Shown here in pieces: positions 34,172 through 43,325 of a stretch of DNA of 64,000 bases (position 1 is the first letter of the stretch; each line of letters begins with the position of its first letter). The notes beneath the pieces are model-generated. The model worked only from the letters and a program-made list of their open reading frames with translations, made no database searches and was not told where the DNA came from. Origin of the DNA: Streptomyces candidus. Its GTDB lineage: Bacteria > Actinomycetota > Actinomycetes > Streptomycetales > Streptomycetaceae. The position numbers were made by a program, and so were the translations under genes. The stretch is from assembly GCF_014207445.1 (NCBI RefSeq), contig NZ_JACHEM010000019.1, positions 17,639 through 81,638 of the forward strand, in the 5' to 3' direction.

Positions 34172-36322
34172 GTGAGCAGCAAGGGAATCGAGCCGGTGTC
34201 CGAGCGTCCCGAGAACAAGTCCGGCAACGGGCGTCCCGCCAACGACCCCGTCCCGGGAGGACCCGTGAGCAGCGACCGCAGGGGCAGTGACGCCGAGGCC
34301 GTGGAGGCGTTGATCGCGCGCTCGAACCGGCTCGGCAGCGACCGCAAGAACACCAACTACGCCGGCGGCAACACCTCCGCCAAGGCCTCCGCCACCGACC
34401 CCGTCACCGGCGAGAGCGTCGACCTCCTCCATGTGAAGGGCTCGGGCGGGGACCTCGGCACCCTCACCGCCGCCGGCCTCGCCTCCCTGCGCCTGGACCG
34501 GATGCGGGCGCTCGTCGACGTGTACCCGGGGGTGGAGCGGGAGGACGAGATGGTCGCCGCGTTCGACTACTGCCTGCACGGCAAGGGCGGCGCGGCCCCC
34601 TCCATCGACACCGCCATGCACGGGCTGGTCGACGCCGCGCACATCGACCACCTGCACCCGGACTCCGGCATCGCGCTGGCCACCGCCGCCGACGGCGAGG
34701 AGCTGACCCGCAAGATCTTCGGCGACCGGGTGGGCTGGGTGCCGTGGCGTCGCCCGGGGTTCCAACTGGGCCTTGACATCGCCGAGTACAAGCGGTCGAA
34801 CCCGGATGCCGTCGGGGTGATCCTCGGTGGTCACGGCATCACCGCCTGGGGCGACACCTCCCAGGAGTGCGAGCGCAACTCCCTGTGGATCATCGACTCG
34901 GCCGCCGAGTACATGGCGGAGCACAGCCGCCCGGAGCCCTTCGGCCCGGTCCTGGAGGGGTACGCGGCCCTGCCTGGCCCGGAACGGCGGGCGAAGGCCG
35001 CGGCCCTCGCCCCCACCCTGCGCTCGATCGCCTCCCGGGACCGGCCGATGGTCGGCCACTTCACCGACTCCCCCGCCGTCCTCGACTTCCTCGCCCGCAC
35101 CGAGCACCCGCGCCTCGCCGCCCTCGGGACCAGCTGCCCGGACCACTTCCTGCGCACCAAGGTCCGCCCGCTGGTCCTGGACCTGCCCGCCGCCGCGCCC
35201 CTCACCGACGTGCTCTCCCGGCTCGGGGAACTGCACGCGGACTACCGGCGCGAGTACCGGGCGTACTACGACCGGCACGCCACCCCGGACTCCCCCGCGA
35301 TCCGCGGCGCGGACCCGCTGATCGTCCTCGTCCCCGGCGTCGGCATGTTCAGCTACGGCAAGGACAAGCAGACGGCGCGCGTCGCGGGCGAGTTCTACAT
35401 CAACGCGATCAACGTGATGCGCAGGGCGGAGGGCGTCTCCTCGTACGCGCCCATCCCGGAGTCCGAGAAGTTCCGTATCGAGTACTGGACGCTGGAGGAG
35501 GCCAAGCTCCAGCGCATGCCGAAGCCGAAGCCGCTGGCCACGCGCATCGCCCTGGTCACGGGCGCGGCCTCGGGCATCGGTCGGGCCACCGCACGCCGGC
35601 TCGCCGCCGAGGGCGCGTGCGTGGTCGTCGCCGACCTCGACGGTACGAAGGCGGCAGCGGCGGCCGCGGAGATCGGCGGCCCGGACGTCGCGGTGGGCGT
35701 GGCGGGGGACGTGTCCGACGAGGCGGCGGTACGGCACATGGTCGACACGGCGGTACTCGCCTTCGGCGGCCTCGACCTCGTCGTCAACAACGCGGGCCTG
35801 TCCCTGTCCAAGTCCCTGCTGGACACCACCGAGGCGGACTGGGACCTCCAGCACGACGTCATGGCCAAGGGCTCCTTCCTCGTCTCGAAGGCCGCGGCGA
35901 AGGTGCTGATCGAGCAGGACATGGGCGGCGACATCGTCTACATCTCGTCCAAGAACTCCGTCTTCGCCGGTCCCAAGAACATCGCCTACTCGGCGGCCAA
36001 GGCCGACCAGGCCCACCAAGTGCGGCTCCTCGCCGCCGAGTTGGGGGAATACGGCATCCGGGTCAACGGAGTGAACCCGGACGGCGTCGTCCAGGGCTCC
36101 GGCATCTTCGCGGGCGGCTGGGGCGCGAACCGGGCCGCGGTCTACGGGGTGGAGGAGAAGGACCTGGGCGCCTTCTACGCCCAGCGCACCCTGCTCAAGC
36201 GCGAAGTGCTGCCCGAGCACGTCGCCAACGCGGTCTTCGTGCTCTGCGGTCCCGACATGTCCCACACGACGGGCCTGCACGTGCCGGTGGACGCGGGAGT
36301 GGCGGCGGGCTTCCTGCGATGA
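34172..36322 (+). CDS. rhaD: Bifunctional rhamnulose-1-phosphate aldolase/short-chain dehydrogenase
   Basis: A 716-residue fusion. The N-terminal class II aldolase domain (residues about 45-430) has KNTNYAGGNTSAKASA and the zinc-binding AHIDHLHPDSGIALAT. The C-terminal SDR domain (about 455-710) has the NAD motif VTGAASGIGRATARRL, NNAG, and the catalytic YSAAK (NIAYSAAKADQAHQV). Such fusions split rhamnulose-1-phosphate to dihydroxyacetone phosphate and lactaldehyde and oxidise the lactaldehyde. The GTG at 34172 is used; a second GTG at 34265 with a better GGGAGGA ribosome site would drop a 31-residue low-complexity leader and may be the true start. Confidence 0.92.
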   Translation: MSSKGIEPVSERPENKSGNGRPANDPVPGGPVSSDRRGSDAEAVEALIARSNRLGSDRKNTNYAGGNTSAKASATDPVTGESVDLLHVKGSGGDLGTLTAAGLASLRLDRMRALVDVYPGVEREDEMVAAFDYCLHGKGGAAPSIDTAMHGLVDAAHIDHLHPDSGIALATAADGEELTRKIFGDRVGWVPWRRPGFQLGLDIAEYKRSNPDAVGVILGGHGITAWGDTSQECERNSLWIIDSAAEYMAEHSRPEPFGPVLEGYAALPGPERRAKAAALAPTLRSIASRDRPMVGHFTDSPAVLDFLARTEHPRLAALGTSCPDHFLRTKVRPLVLDLPAAAPLTDVLSRLGELHADYRREYRAYYDRHATPDSPAIRGADPLIVLVPGVGMFSYGKDKQTARVAGEFYINAINVMRRAEGVSSYAPIPESEKFRIEYWTLEEAKLQRMPKPKPLATRIALVTGAASGIGRATARRLAAEGACVVVADLDGTKAAAAAAEIGGPDVAVGVAGDVSDEAAVRHMVDTAVLAFGGLDLVVNNAGLSLSKSLLDTTEADWDLQHDVMAKGSFLVSKAAAKVLIEQDMGGDIVYISSKNSVFAGPKNIAYSAAKADQAHQVRLLAAELGEYGIRVNGVNPDGVVQGSGIFAGGWGANRAAVYGVEEKDLGAFYAQRTLLKREVLPEHVANAVFVLCGPDMSHTTGLHVPVDAGVAAGFLR

Positions 36323-37755
36323 CCGCCACCGCCCTCCGGGTGGCGGCGGTCGACCTGGGCGCGACCTCGGGGCGAGTGATCGCCGCCGAGGTCGCGCCCG
36401 ACCGCCTCCACCTCCACGAGGTCCACCGCTTTGCCAACGAACCCGTCCGCACCTCCGACGGCCTGCACTGGAACGTCCTGGAACTCCACCGTCAGATCCT
36501 GACCGGTCTGTGCCACGCCCACCGGGCGGCGGGCCCCCCGCTGGCGGGCCTCGCCGTCGACTCCTGGGCGGTCGACTACGGTCTGCTCCGCCAGGGCCGC
36601 CTCCTGGGCAACCCGTACCACTACCGCGACGAGGCCCGTACCGGGACGGGTCCCGCCCTGGTCCATCAACTCCTGCCGCACGACGCCCTCTTCGCGCGCA
36701 ACGGCCTCCAGTACCTGCCCTTCAACACGCTCTACCAGCTGGCCGCCGACCCCTGGACGGACCTCGCCGACCGGATGCTGCTGATCCCCGACCTCCTCGG
36801 CCACTGGCTGACCGGCGGCCCGCAGCTCACCGAGCGCACGAACGCGTCGACGACCGGCCTGCTCGACGTCCGCACCGGCGCGTGGGACCACGAGCTGATC
36901 GCCCGGCTGGGCCTTCCCGGCTCGCTGTTCGGCGACCTGGTTGATCCGGGCACCCGGATCGGTGCCCTGCGCCCGGACCTCGCCCGCCCCCTCGGTCTCC
37001 CCGAGATCCCGGTGACGACGGTCGGCTCCCACGACACGGCGTCGGCGGTGGTCGCGGTACCCATGACGGAGGGCGGGGCCGCGTTCCTCTCGTGCGGTAC
37101 CTGGGGTCTGGTGGGTACGGAGCTCGCGGAGCCGGTCCTCACGGACGCGGCCCGCGCCGCGAACTTCACCAACGAGGGCGGCGTGGACGGCCGCGTCCGC
37201 TTCCTCACCAACGTGATGGGCCTGTGGCTGCTGAGCGAGAGCATCCGCTGGTGGCAGCGCGACGGCAGCTCCGTCTCCCTCTCCGGCCTGCTCGCCCAGG
37301 CCGCCCACGTCCCCCTCCCCGTCACCGTGTTCGACGTCCAGGATCCGCGCTTCCTGGCCCCCGGCGATCTCCCAACGCGTATCGCGCAGTGGTACGAGGA
37401 ACACGGCCTGCCCGCCCCGCCGGACCGCCCCACCCTCGTCCGCGCGATCGTCGAAAGCCTCGCGCACACCTTCGCGGAGGCGGTCGACCGTACCGAGCAC
37501 CTCTCCGGCGAACGCCTGACCCGCATCCACGTGGTCGGCGGCGGCGCCCTCAACCGCCTCCTCTGCCAGCGCCTCGCCGACCACGCGGGCCGCCCGGTCC
37601 TCGCGGGCCCGGTCGAGGCCACGGCCCTCGGCAACGTCCTGATCCAGGCCCGCACGGCAGGCACCCTCACCGGCACACTGGAAAACCTCCGTACCCTGGT
37701 GGCCCGCACGCACGCCCCCGCCACCTTCACGCCGCAGCCGGACGGCAGCCGCTGA
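36319..37755 (+). CDS. rhaB: Rhamnulokinase
   Basis: A 478-residue FGGY-family sugar kinase that phosphorylates L-rhamnulose with ATP. The first ATPase motif is AAVDLGATSGRVIAAEV at the N-terminus. GLAVDSWAVDYGLL, the FGGY-like VTTVGSHDTASAVVAVP and the adenosine motif HVVGGGALNRLLCQ are in order. The ATG at 36319 overlaps the preceding stop (ATGA). Order in the operon is isomerase, aldolase/dehydrogenase, kinase, which covers the pathway from rhamnose to central metabolites. No rhamnose transporter or mutarotase is encoded here. Confidence 0.94.
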   Translation: MTATALRVAAVDLGATSGRVIAAEVAPDRLHLHEVHRFANEPVRTSDGLHWNVLELHRQILTGLCHAHRAAGPPLAGLAVDSWAVDYGLLRQGRLLGNPYHYRDEARTGTGPALVHQLLPHDALFARNGLQYLPFNTLYQLAADPWTDLADRMLLIPDLLGHWLTGGPQLTERTNASTTGLLDVRTGAWDHELIARLGLPGSLFGDLVDPGTRIGALRPDLARPLGLPEIPVTTVGSHDTASAVVAVPMTEGGAAFLSCGTWGLVGTELAEPVLTDAARAANFTNEGGVDGRVRFLTNVMGLWLLSESIRWWQRDGSSVSLSGLLAQAAHVPLPVTVFDVQDPRFLAPGDLPTRIAQWYEEHGLPAPPDRPTLVRAIVESLAHTFAEAVDRTEHLSGERLTRIHVVGGGALNRLLCQRLADHAGRPVLAGPVEATALGNVLIQARTAGTLTGTLENLRTLVARTHAPATFTPQPDGSR

Positions 37756-37859
37756 CACCCGGCTGTCCCCCGTCGAGCGGCGACGAACGTCCACGCCTTC
37801 TGCCCGTGAGGCCAGGCGCGGGCGGCAAGCGCATACGGCGGGGGCCGAGCCCGCGTCGC

Positions 37860-38453
37860 CTATGCGGCGCGCAGCGCGTCGAGCATCCGGTCGAGTGCGG
37901 CCGTGGTGTGCTCCAGGTCGGCGGGGTCGGTGGAGGTCGCCAGCCACAGGGCGGCCTCGTTCATGGCGCCGGAGAGCAGGTGGGCCAGCGGCGCCACCGG
38001 TTGGGCGGGGACGACCCCCTCGTCCACGAGAACGGTCAGCGCCTCGGTGAGGTGGCGGGCCGAGGACGCCTCGTCCATGGCCCGCCAGGCGGTCCAGCCG
38101 AGCACGGCCGGCCCGTCGACGAGCATGATCCGCTGAATGCCGGGGGCCGTCGTCGCGGCGAGGAACTCGCGGCACCCGAAAACCAGTTGGTCCCAACTGT
38201 CCTCGTGCGCCCCGGCGGCCTCGGCGACCCGCCTGCCGACTTCCTGCTGCACATCCTCCAGGACCGCGCGGAAGAGCTCTTCCTTGCCGTCGAAGTGGTG
38301 GTAGAGCGCCCCCTTGGTCACCCCGGCCGCGCCGACGATCTCCGCCAGGCTCACCGCGCCGTACCCGCGCTCCGTGAACAGACGCCGGCTCTCCCCCAGC
38401 AGCGCCCGCCGGGTCTCCTCCCGCTGCCGCACTCTGACCCCGCGCTCCGTCAC
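37860..38453 (-). CDS. TetR-family repressor of the divergent VOC gene
   Basis: A 197-residue TetR protein. The DNA-binding domain reads RRALLGESRRLFTERGYGAV, then SLAEIVGAAGVTKGALYHHF and DGKEELFRAVL. The C-terminal domain has WDQLVFGCREFLAATTAPGI and PLAHLLSGAMNEAALWLA, a common arrangement in small-molecule-responsive TetRs. The GTG at 38453 starts the frame. The divergent gene 87 bases away is a VOC protein, and two copies of a 21-base operator lie between them. Drug or electrophile sensing is a guess. Confidence 0.92.
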   Translation of the reverse strand: MTERGVRVRQREETRRALLGESRRLFTERGYGAVSLAEIVGAAGVTKGALYHHFDGKEELFRAVLEDVQQEVGRRVAEAAGAHEDSWDQLVFGCREFLAATTAPGIQRIMLVDGPAVLGWTAWRAMDEASSARHLTEALTVLVDEGVVPAQPVAPLAHLLSGAMNEAALWLATSTDPADLEHTTAALDRMLDALRAA

Positions 38454-38468
38454 CGCACCCTCCCATTG

Positions 38469-38519
38469 ACATACCAGTGGTACGCGAATAGCTTTTTCAC
38501 ATACCGATGGTACGCGAAT
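38469..38519. promoter_or_regulatory. Two tandem 21-bp operator copies
   Basis: Two near-identical elements (38469-38489 and 38499-38519, period 30) share ACATACC-N2-TGGTACGCGAAT, or GGTAC/GTACC-like arms with a 2-base centre. They differ only at the centre. They fill the TetR-VOC divergent gap and should bind the TetR on the same DNA face. Confidence 0.75.
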
Positions 38520-38539
38520 TCCGTGTGAGAGGTCCTGCC

Positions 38540-38956
38540 GTGCAGCTGACCAGCTTCTATCCCGTGATCGCCACCGCCCAGCTGAAGGAGTCCCACGCCT
38601 TCTACACCCGGCTACTGGGCTTCGAGACGGCCTTCGAGGCCGACTGGTACGTGAGTCTGCGACAGCCGGGCGACTCCCCGTACGAACTCGCCCTCCTGGA
38701 CCACACCCACCCCACCCTCCCCGAGAGCCACCGCAGACCCGTAGCGGGCCTGATCCTCAACTTCGAGGTGGCGGACGTGGACGCCGAGTGGGAACGGCTG
38801 GTCGTACGCGAAGGCCTCACACCGCTGCTCGAACTGCGCACCGAGGACTTCGGGCAACGCCACTTCATCGTGGCCGCCCCCGACGGCGTCCTCATCGACG
38901 TCATCACCCCGACCCCGCCGACGAAGGAGTACGCGGAGCAGTACGTCGGCGGCTGA
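38540..38956 (+). CDS. VOC-superfamily protein under TetR control
   Basis: A 138-residue glyoxalase/bleomycin-resistance-fold protein. The modules begin LTSFYPVIATAQLKESHAFY and LILNFEVADVDAEWERLV, ending in HFIVAAPDGVLIDVITPTPP with the final metal-ligand-like position. The GTG at 38540 follows a GAGAGG ribosome site and begins the first strand; longer starts would cross the operator. Members of this subgroup are often small-molecule binding or detoxifying proteins; the TetR operator suggests induction by its ligand. Confidence 0.88.
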   Translation: MQLTSFYPVIATAQLKESHAFYTRLLGFETAFEADWYVSLRQPGDSPYELALLDHTHPTLPESHRRPVAGLILNFEVADVDAEWERLVVREGLTPLLELRTEDFGQRHFIVAAPDGVLIDVITPTPPTKEYAEQYVGG

Positions 38957-39100
38957 GCCGCGGGACGGAAACGGGGTGACGGGACGGGGGTTGCCCTCAG
39001 GCAGGACGTCGGGGTGGCCGGATGGCCCGGACGGGCCGCGGGCCGAGAGGGTGGTGGGACCAGAGACCGCCAGCAGCACGAGGCACCCGGGGAACCAGCC

Positions 39101-40621
39101 ATGCCGATCAGTACCGACGACACCGCCAGCACCGCCAGCACCGAGCACACGGGTGCCACCGACAGCGGAGAACGGCAGAGGTACGGGCAACTGCGGCGTC
39201 GCGCCGCCGGAACCGTCGTGCTCGTCTCCGCCCTGGCTCTGGTCGCACCCGGCCTCGTCGCGTACGACGCACAGCCCGTCCAGCGCGGCAGCCGGGGCGG
39301 CGTCACCGCACTGGAAGGGGTGTGGCGGAGCGACGGCTACCAGCAGTACCTGACGGTGCGGCGCGGCGAGCTGCGGAGTTACGAGGTGTCCGCGGCCGGC
39401 TGCCTGCCGGGTGGGCTGCGACTGTCGGCCGGCAGGGCGGGGATCGACGGCGCGGTTCCGTTCAACGATGCCGACGACGTACGGGAGTTGAGCATCCGGA
39501 CGGTGGGCGGCGCGGCCGATCGCGCGCGGCTTTCGCCCGCCGGTGCCGTTGGCGAACGGCGCCTGGCACGGGTGTCCTCGCTGCCCGCCGGCTGCGCCCT
39601 CCCGCCCGCCGATAGCCCACTGCACACCTTCGACGTCTTCTGGTCGACTCTCCGCGAGAACTACCCCTTCTTCCGCGACAGAGGCGTCGACTGGAACGCC
39701 ATGCGCGCGAAGTACCGCCCGCAGGTACACCCCCGCATCACCGACGACCGGCTCTTCGCCCTGCTCGCCGCGATGATCGAACCGCTGCACGACCTGCACA
39801 CCCAGCTCCGCGACCCCACCGGCGAGCGCGGCACGCTCAACCTCCGCCCCGGAACGCCGAAGGTCTCCCGGGAGTCCGTCGCCGCGATCGAAAGCGCCAC
39901 CCGGGCACAGCTTCCCGCCACGGTGCACAGCTTCGCCAACGGCAGGATCCAGTACGCGGACCTGGAACAGCGGCGGGGCGTCGGCTACCTCCGCATCACC
40001 AGCTTCCTGAAGTACGGCAGCGACGGCAAGGAGAACGCCGACGCGGACGCCGCCGTCCTGGACCGCGCCCTGGACACCGTCTTCACCGCCTCCCGCATCC
40101 GCGACCTCCGCGGCCTGGTCGTCGATCTCCGCTACCACGGCGGCGGATCGGACGCCCTGGGCATCGCCGTCGCCCGCCGCCTCACGGACCGTACGTACAC
40201 GGCGTACACCAAGTCCGCCCGCAACAGCCCGCACAACGAGGCGGGTTGGACCCCCGGCCAGCACGTACGCGTCCGCCCCGCAGCCAAACCCCGCTACACC
40301 GGTCCCGTCGCCGTCCTCACGGGCCCGCTGACCGTCAGCGCGGGGGAGACCTTCACCCAGGCCCTGATGTCCCGCTCCCCCGCACCCCTGCGCATCGGCA
40401 AGCCCACCCAGGGCGTCTTCTCCGACACCATGAACCGCGCCCTCCCCAACGGCTGGACCCTCACCCTCCCCAACGAGAAGTACGCCGACCGGACCGGCCG
40501 CACCTACGACGGCGCCGGCATCCCGCCCACCCACCACGAAACCGTGTACGCCCCGCAGGACCTCCACCACCTCCGCGACCCGGCCCTGAAGCGGGCCCTG
40601 CGGGAGCTGGACGCGCGATAG
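39101..40621 (+). CDS. S41-family (C-terminal processing-type) peptidase, membrane anchored
   Basis: A 506-residue protein with one N-terminal membrane helix (AGTVVLVSALALVAPGLVAY, residues about 37-56) and an extracytoplasmic S41 domain. The N-terminal beta part starts ALEGVWRSDGYQQYLTV, as in tricorn-like and IRBP-like Streptomyces peptidases. The catalytic region includes RGLVVDLRYHGGGSDALGIA and GPLTVSAGETFTQAL, whose Ser is the expected nucleophile. GMNDALPNGW-type segment MNRALPNGWTLTLPNEKY follows. The ATG at 39101 has only a weak GGGGAA ribosome site. Its substrates are unknown. Confidence 0.85.
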   Translation: MPISTDDTASTASTEHTGATDSGERQRYGQLRRRAAGTVVLVSALALVAPGLVAYDAQPVQRGSRGGVTALEGVWRSDGYQQYLTVRRGELRSYEVSAAGCLPGGLRLSAGRAGIDGAVPFNDADDVRELSIRTVGGAADRARLSPAGAVGERRLARVSSLPAGCALPPADSPLHTFDVFWSTLRENYPFFRDRGVDWNAMRAKYRPQVHPRITDDRLFALLAAMIEPLHDLHTQLRDPTGERGTLNLRPGTPKVSRESVAAIESATRAQLPATVHSFANGRIQYADLEQRRGVGYLRITSFLKYGSDGKENADADAAVLDRALDTVFTASRIRDLRGLVVDLRYHGGGSDALGIAVARRLTDRTYTAYTKSARNSPHNEAGWTPGQHVRVRPAAKPRYTGPVAVLTGPLTVSAGETFTQALMSRSPAPLRIGKPTQGVFSDTMNRALPNGWTLTLPNEKYADRTGRTYDGAGIPPTHHETVYAPQDLHHLRDPALKRALRELDAR

Positions 40622-40764
40622 CCGCACGGCCCCACCGCCCGTGACGTCACGCATCGTGCTCCGTGCGCGTGCGGTGGAGCCGTTCGCCCCGCCCCGCCCG
40701 CCGACCGCTGCCCGCCCTCCGAAATGCCGGAGCAGCACCCACACGCCCGTGCGAAACTCTGCCC

Positions 40765-41418
40765 ATGCTCGGTGTGACTGATCTTCCGACCTACCTGATA
40801 GGTCTCGTCCTGATAGTGCTTCTGCCAGGACCGAATTCGCTGTACGTGCTGTCCGTCGCCGCCCGTCGGGGCGTCCGGGCCGGGTACACGGCGGCGGCCG
40901 GAGTCTGGTGCGGGGACGCGGTGCTGATGGTGCTGTCGGCGGCCGGGGTCGCCTCGCTGCTCCAGGCGAACGCGCTGCTGTTCGGCATCGTGAAGTACGC
41001 GGGCGCGGGCTATCTGACCTGGCTCGCGATCGGAATGCTGCGGGCCGCGTGGTCGATGTGGCGCACGCGGCGCGAGGCCGTGCGGACGGCCGCGGCTCAG
41101 GCGGAGCCCGCCGCAGTGGAACGCCCGTACCGACGGGCCCTGCTGATCAGCCTCCTGAACCCCAAGGCGATCCTCTTCTTCATCAGCTTCTTCGTGCAGT
41201 TCGTCGACCCGGCCTACGCCTACCCCGCGCTGTCCTTCGTCCTCCTCGGCGCGCTCGCCCAGCTGGCGAGCTTCCTCTACCTCACCGCCCTGATCTTCAG
41301 CGGCACCCGTCTCTCGGCCGCCTTCGCGCGCCGCAAGCGGCTTTCCGCCGGGGCGACTTCGGCTGCCGGAGTGCTCTTCCTCGGGTTCGCGGCGAAGCTG
41401 ACGCTGGCGAGCGCGTAG
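40765..41418 (+). CDS. LysE-family amino-acid exporter (LeuE/RhtB-like)
   Basis: A 217-residue membrane protein with six helices in the RhtB/LysE pattern. The first helix carries the signature LIGLVLIVLLPGPNSLYVLS, followed by ARRGVRAGYTAAAGVWCGDA. The C-terminal half starts LLISLLNPKAILFFISFFVQ. Family members export neutral or basic amino acids or related small molecules. It stands alone; a TetR gene converges on it from the right but more probably controls the divergent GNAT fusion. Confidence 0.88.
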   Translation: MLGVTDLPTYLIGLVLIVLLPGPNSLYVLSVAARRGVRAGYTAAAGVWCGDAVLMVLSAAGVASLLQANALLFGIVKYAGAGYLTWLAIGMLRAAWSMWRTRREAVRTAAAQAEPAAVERPYRRALLISLLNPKAILFFISFFVQFVDPAYAYPALSFVLLGALAQLASFLYLTALIFSGTRLSAAFARRKRLSAGATSAAGVLFLGFAAKLTLASA

Positions 41419-41572
41419 GAGCAGCGGAGCACTGCCTGGGCGTCCGCGAACCGCCGCAGGAGCGCACGTGTACCGGTGCCTGTTTCGACGCCCCGGGTCG
41501 AGGATGCGGCGCGGGTGCGCGGCGGCAGTCGGCTCGACGAACCTGCGGAGGCACCCGGGCGAGGACCGACCG

Positions 41573-42193
41573 TCAGCATGAACCGCCGGAGGAGCCCTCC
41601 CCCGCTCGCAGGGACCCGAGGAAGTCGTCGAGCATGGCCGTCTGCACGTCCTCGGGGAACCGTGCCGGGTCGAAGAGGGCCTGTACGACGAGTCCGTGCG
41701 TGAACGCGACCGCCGACGCCGCGAGTTGGTCCGGCGCGGCCGCGCCGGCGCCGAGTTCGCCCCGGGCCAGGGCGGCGACGAAGTGCGGGCGCAGGGAGTC
41801 GCGCAACCGGGTGTAGCGGGCGGCCTGGTCGGCGGCGAGGCCCCGGTCCGCGAGGGCGAGGTCCCAGGAGCTGACCCAGATGCGGTTGCGGGCGGTGTCG
41901 TCCGGGCCCAGCGGCAGGATGTCCAGCAGCATCGTCCGTACGGTGGCCAGGCCCTCGGCGGGACGTGCCCGGCGCGGGCGTTCGGCCGTCCGCGTCTCCA
42001 ACAGGTCCAGGGCGTGCGCGATGAGGGCCCGTTTGGTCGGGAAGTAGTGCATGAGCATGCCAGTCGAGACGTTCATCGCGGCGGCCACGGCGCGCAGGGT
42101 CAGCCCGCCGAAGCCCTTCTCGGCGAGGACCTGCCACACCGCCTCCGATACGTCCTTGCGGCGGGCTTCACGGTCTCCTGGTGCGGGTGGCAT
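41573..42193 (-). CDS. TetR-family regulator (BetI-like)
   Basis: A 206-residue TetR protein: VSEAVWQVLAEKGFGGLTLR, then AVAAAMNVSTGMLMHYFPTK and RALIAHAL form a complete DNA-binding domain. The C-terminal half (RIWVSSWDLALADRGLAADQ, VAFTHGLVVQALFDPARFPE) resembles BetI-type repressors. The ATG at 42193 starts 64 bases from the divergent GNAT fusion gene. Duplicated TTACGTAC words in the gap are candidate operators. Confidence 0.9.
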   Translation of the reverse strand: MPPAPGDREARRKDVSEAVWQVLAEKGFGGLTLRAVAAAMNVSTGMLMHYFPTKRALIAHALDLLETRTAERPRRARPAEGLATVRTMLLDILPLGPDDTARNRIWVSSWDLALADRGLAADQAARYTRLRDSLRPHFVAALARGELGAGAAAPDQLAASAVAFTHGLVVQALFDPARFPEDVQTAMLDDFLGSLRAGEGSSGGSC

Positions 42194-42202
42194 GCTGCTA
42201 CC

Positions 42203-42228
42203 TTACGTACCGAACACGCGTTACGTAC
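42203..42228. promoter_or_regulatory. Repeated TTACGTAC, possible TetR site
   Basis: TTACGTAC occurs at 42203-42210 and again at 42221-42228, 18 bases apart, in the divergent gap between the TetR gene and the GNAT fusion. TACGTA is itself a palindrome, so this could bind one or two dimers. No experimental consensus was matched. Confidence 0.45.
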
Positions 42229-42257
42229 GAGCGTGACGCCCCTGGATCGAGGTAATC

Positions 42258-43241
42258 GTGTACGCACTTCCGCTCGGCGACGATGCCCGGCTGGCCCCGC
42301 TGGAGCCCTGGCACGCGCAGGAGTTCCTCGCGCACATCAACCGCGCCCGGCCCCTGGTGGACCCGTGGATCCCGTGGGCGACGTTCAGCACCGACCTCGC
42401 CTCGGCGACCGCCGTCCTCCAGCGGTATGCCGACCGGCAGGCCGCGGACACCGGGCGGATCCACGGGATCCGGCTGGACGGCGTGCTGGTCGGCGGCGTG
42501 ATGTTCCCGCACTTCGACGCGGCGTCCGGGGTGTGCGAGATCGGCTGCTGGCTGGAGGAGGCCGGGCAGGGGCGGGGGCTGGTGACCCGGGCCTGCCGGG
42601 CGTTGATCGACTGGGCGTTCACGGAACGCGGGATGAGCCGGATCGAGTGGGTCGCCTCGACGCACAACGCCCGCAGCATCGCCGTCGCGCGCCGCCTCGG
42701 GATGACGCGCGAGGGCATCATGCGGCAGCGGACCCCCTACCGCGGCGAACGGCTCGACTGCGAGATGTGGTCGCTGCTCGCCGAGGAGAGGCCGCTCCCG
42801 GAGAGGGCTCCGGACGACGGAACCGATGTGACCGACAAGGCCGAACTCGACCGGCTGACGACGGAGTTCCTCGGCGCGTTCACCAACACCGGCGGCCGGC
42901 GTCCGCACGTCGGGGTGATCCGTGAGGTGTTCATCCCGGAGGGGATGATCGTCAGCAACGTCGGGGGCAAGCCCGTGGTGTACGACCTGGAGGCCTTCAT
43001 CGAACCGCGGCAGCGGATGCTCACGGACGGGACGCTGACGGAGTTCTGCGAGTGGGAGGTCGGCGAGCGCACGGAGATCTTCGGGACGGTCGCGCACCGC
43101 TTCAGCGAGTACCGCAAGACGGGTGTCATGGACGGCGAGCGGTTCGAGGGGACGGGTCACAAGACCACGCAGTTCGTCCGGACACCCGACGGCTGGCGGA
43201 TGAGTTCGCTCGCCTGGGACGACATGGACCGCGGCGCATGA
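42258..43241 (+). CDS. GNAT acetyltransferase fused to a SnoaL/NTF2-like domain
   Basis: A 327-residue two-domain protein. Residues 1-178 form a RimJ/RimL-type GNAT: ALPLGDDARLAPLEPWHAQE, EIGCWLEEAGQGRGLVTRAC (acetyl-CoA loop) and RIEWVASTHNARSIAVARRL. Residues about 192-327 form a cone-shaped NTF2-like domain (TDKAELDRLTTEFLGAFTNT, GTGHKTTQFVRTPDGWRMSS). An in-frame GTG-ACC-GAC right at the second domain looks like a former start codon, so the fusion may have arisen by loss of an intervening stop. The GTG at 42258 follows a GAGG ribosome site. Function unknown. Confidence 0.82.
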   Translation: MYALPLGDDARLAPLEPWHAQEFLAHINRARPLVDPWIPWATFSTDLASATAVLQRYADRQAADTGRIHGIRLDGVLVGGVMFPHFDAASGVCEIGCWLEEAGQGRGLVTRACRALIDWAFTERGMSRIEWVASTHNARSIAVARRLGMTREGIMRQRTPYRGERLDCEMWSLLAEERPLPERAPDDGTDVTDKAELDRLTTEFLGAFTNTGGRRPHVGVIREVFIPEGMIVSNVGGKPVVYDLEAFIEPRQRMLTDGTLTEFCEWEVGERTEIFGTVAHRFSEYRKTGVMDGERFEGTGHKTTQFVRTPDGWRMSSLAWDDMDRGA

Positions 43242-43325
43242 CTCGGGTACGGAGACGTGGTCTGCGGCGCGCAGCGCGGGCACGGATGCCTCACGTACTC
43301 CTTGCCACTCTCAAGGTATAGCCCA

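Noticed and set aside
34013..36280. 755-residue minus-strand open frame over the rhamnose aldolase gene
   Set aside because: The plus strand has clear aldolase and SDR motifs and operon overlaps; the minus frame is a shadow.
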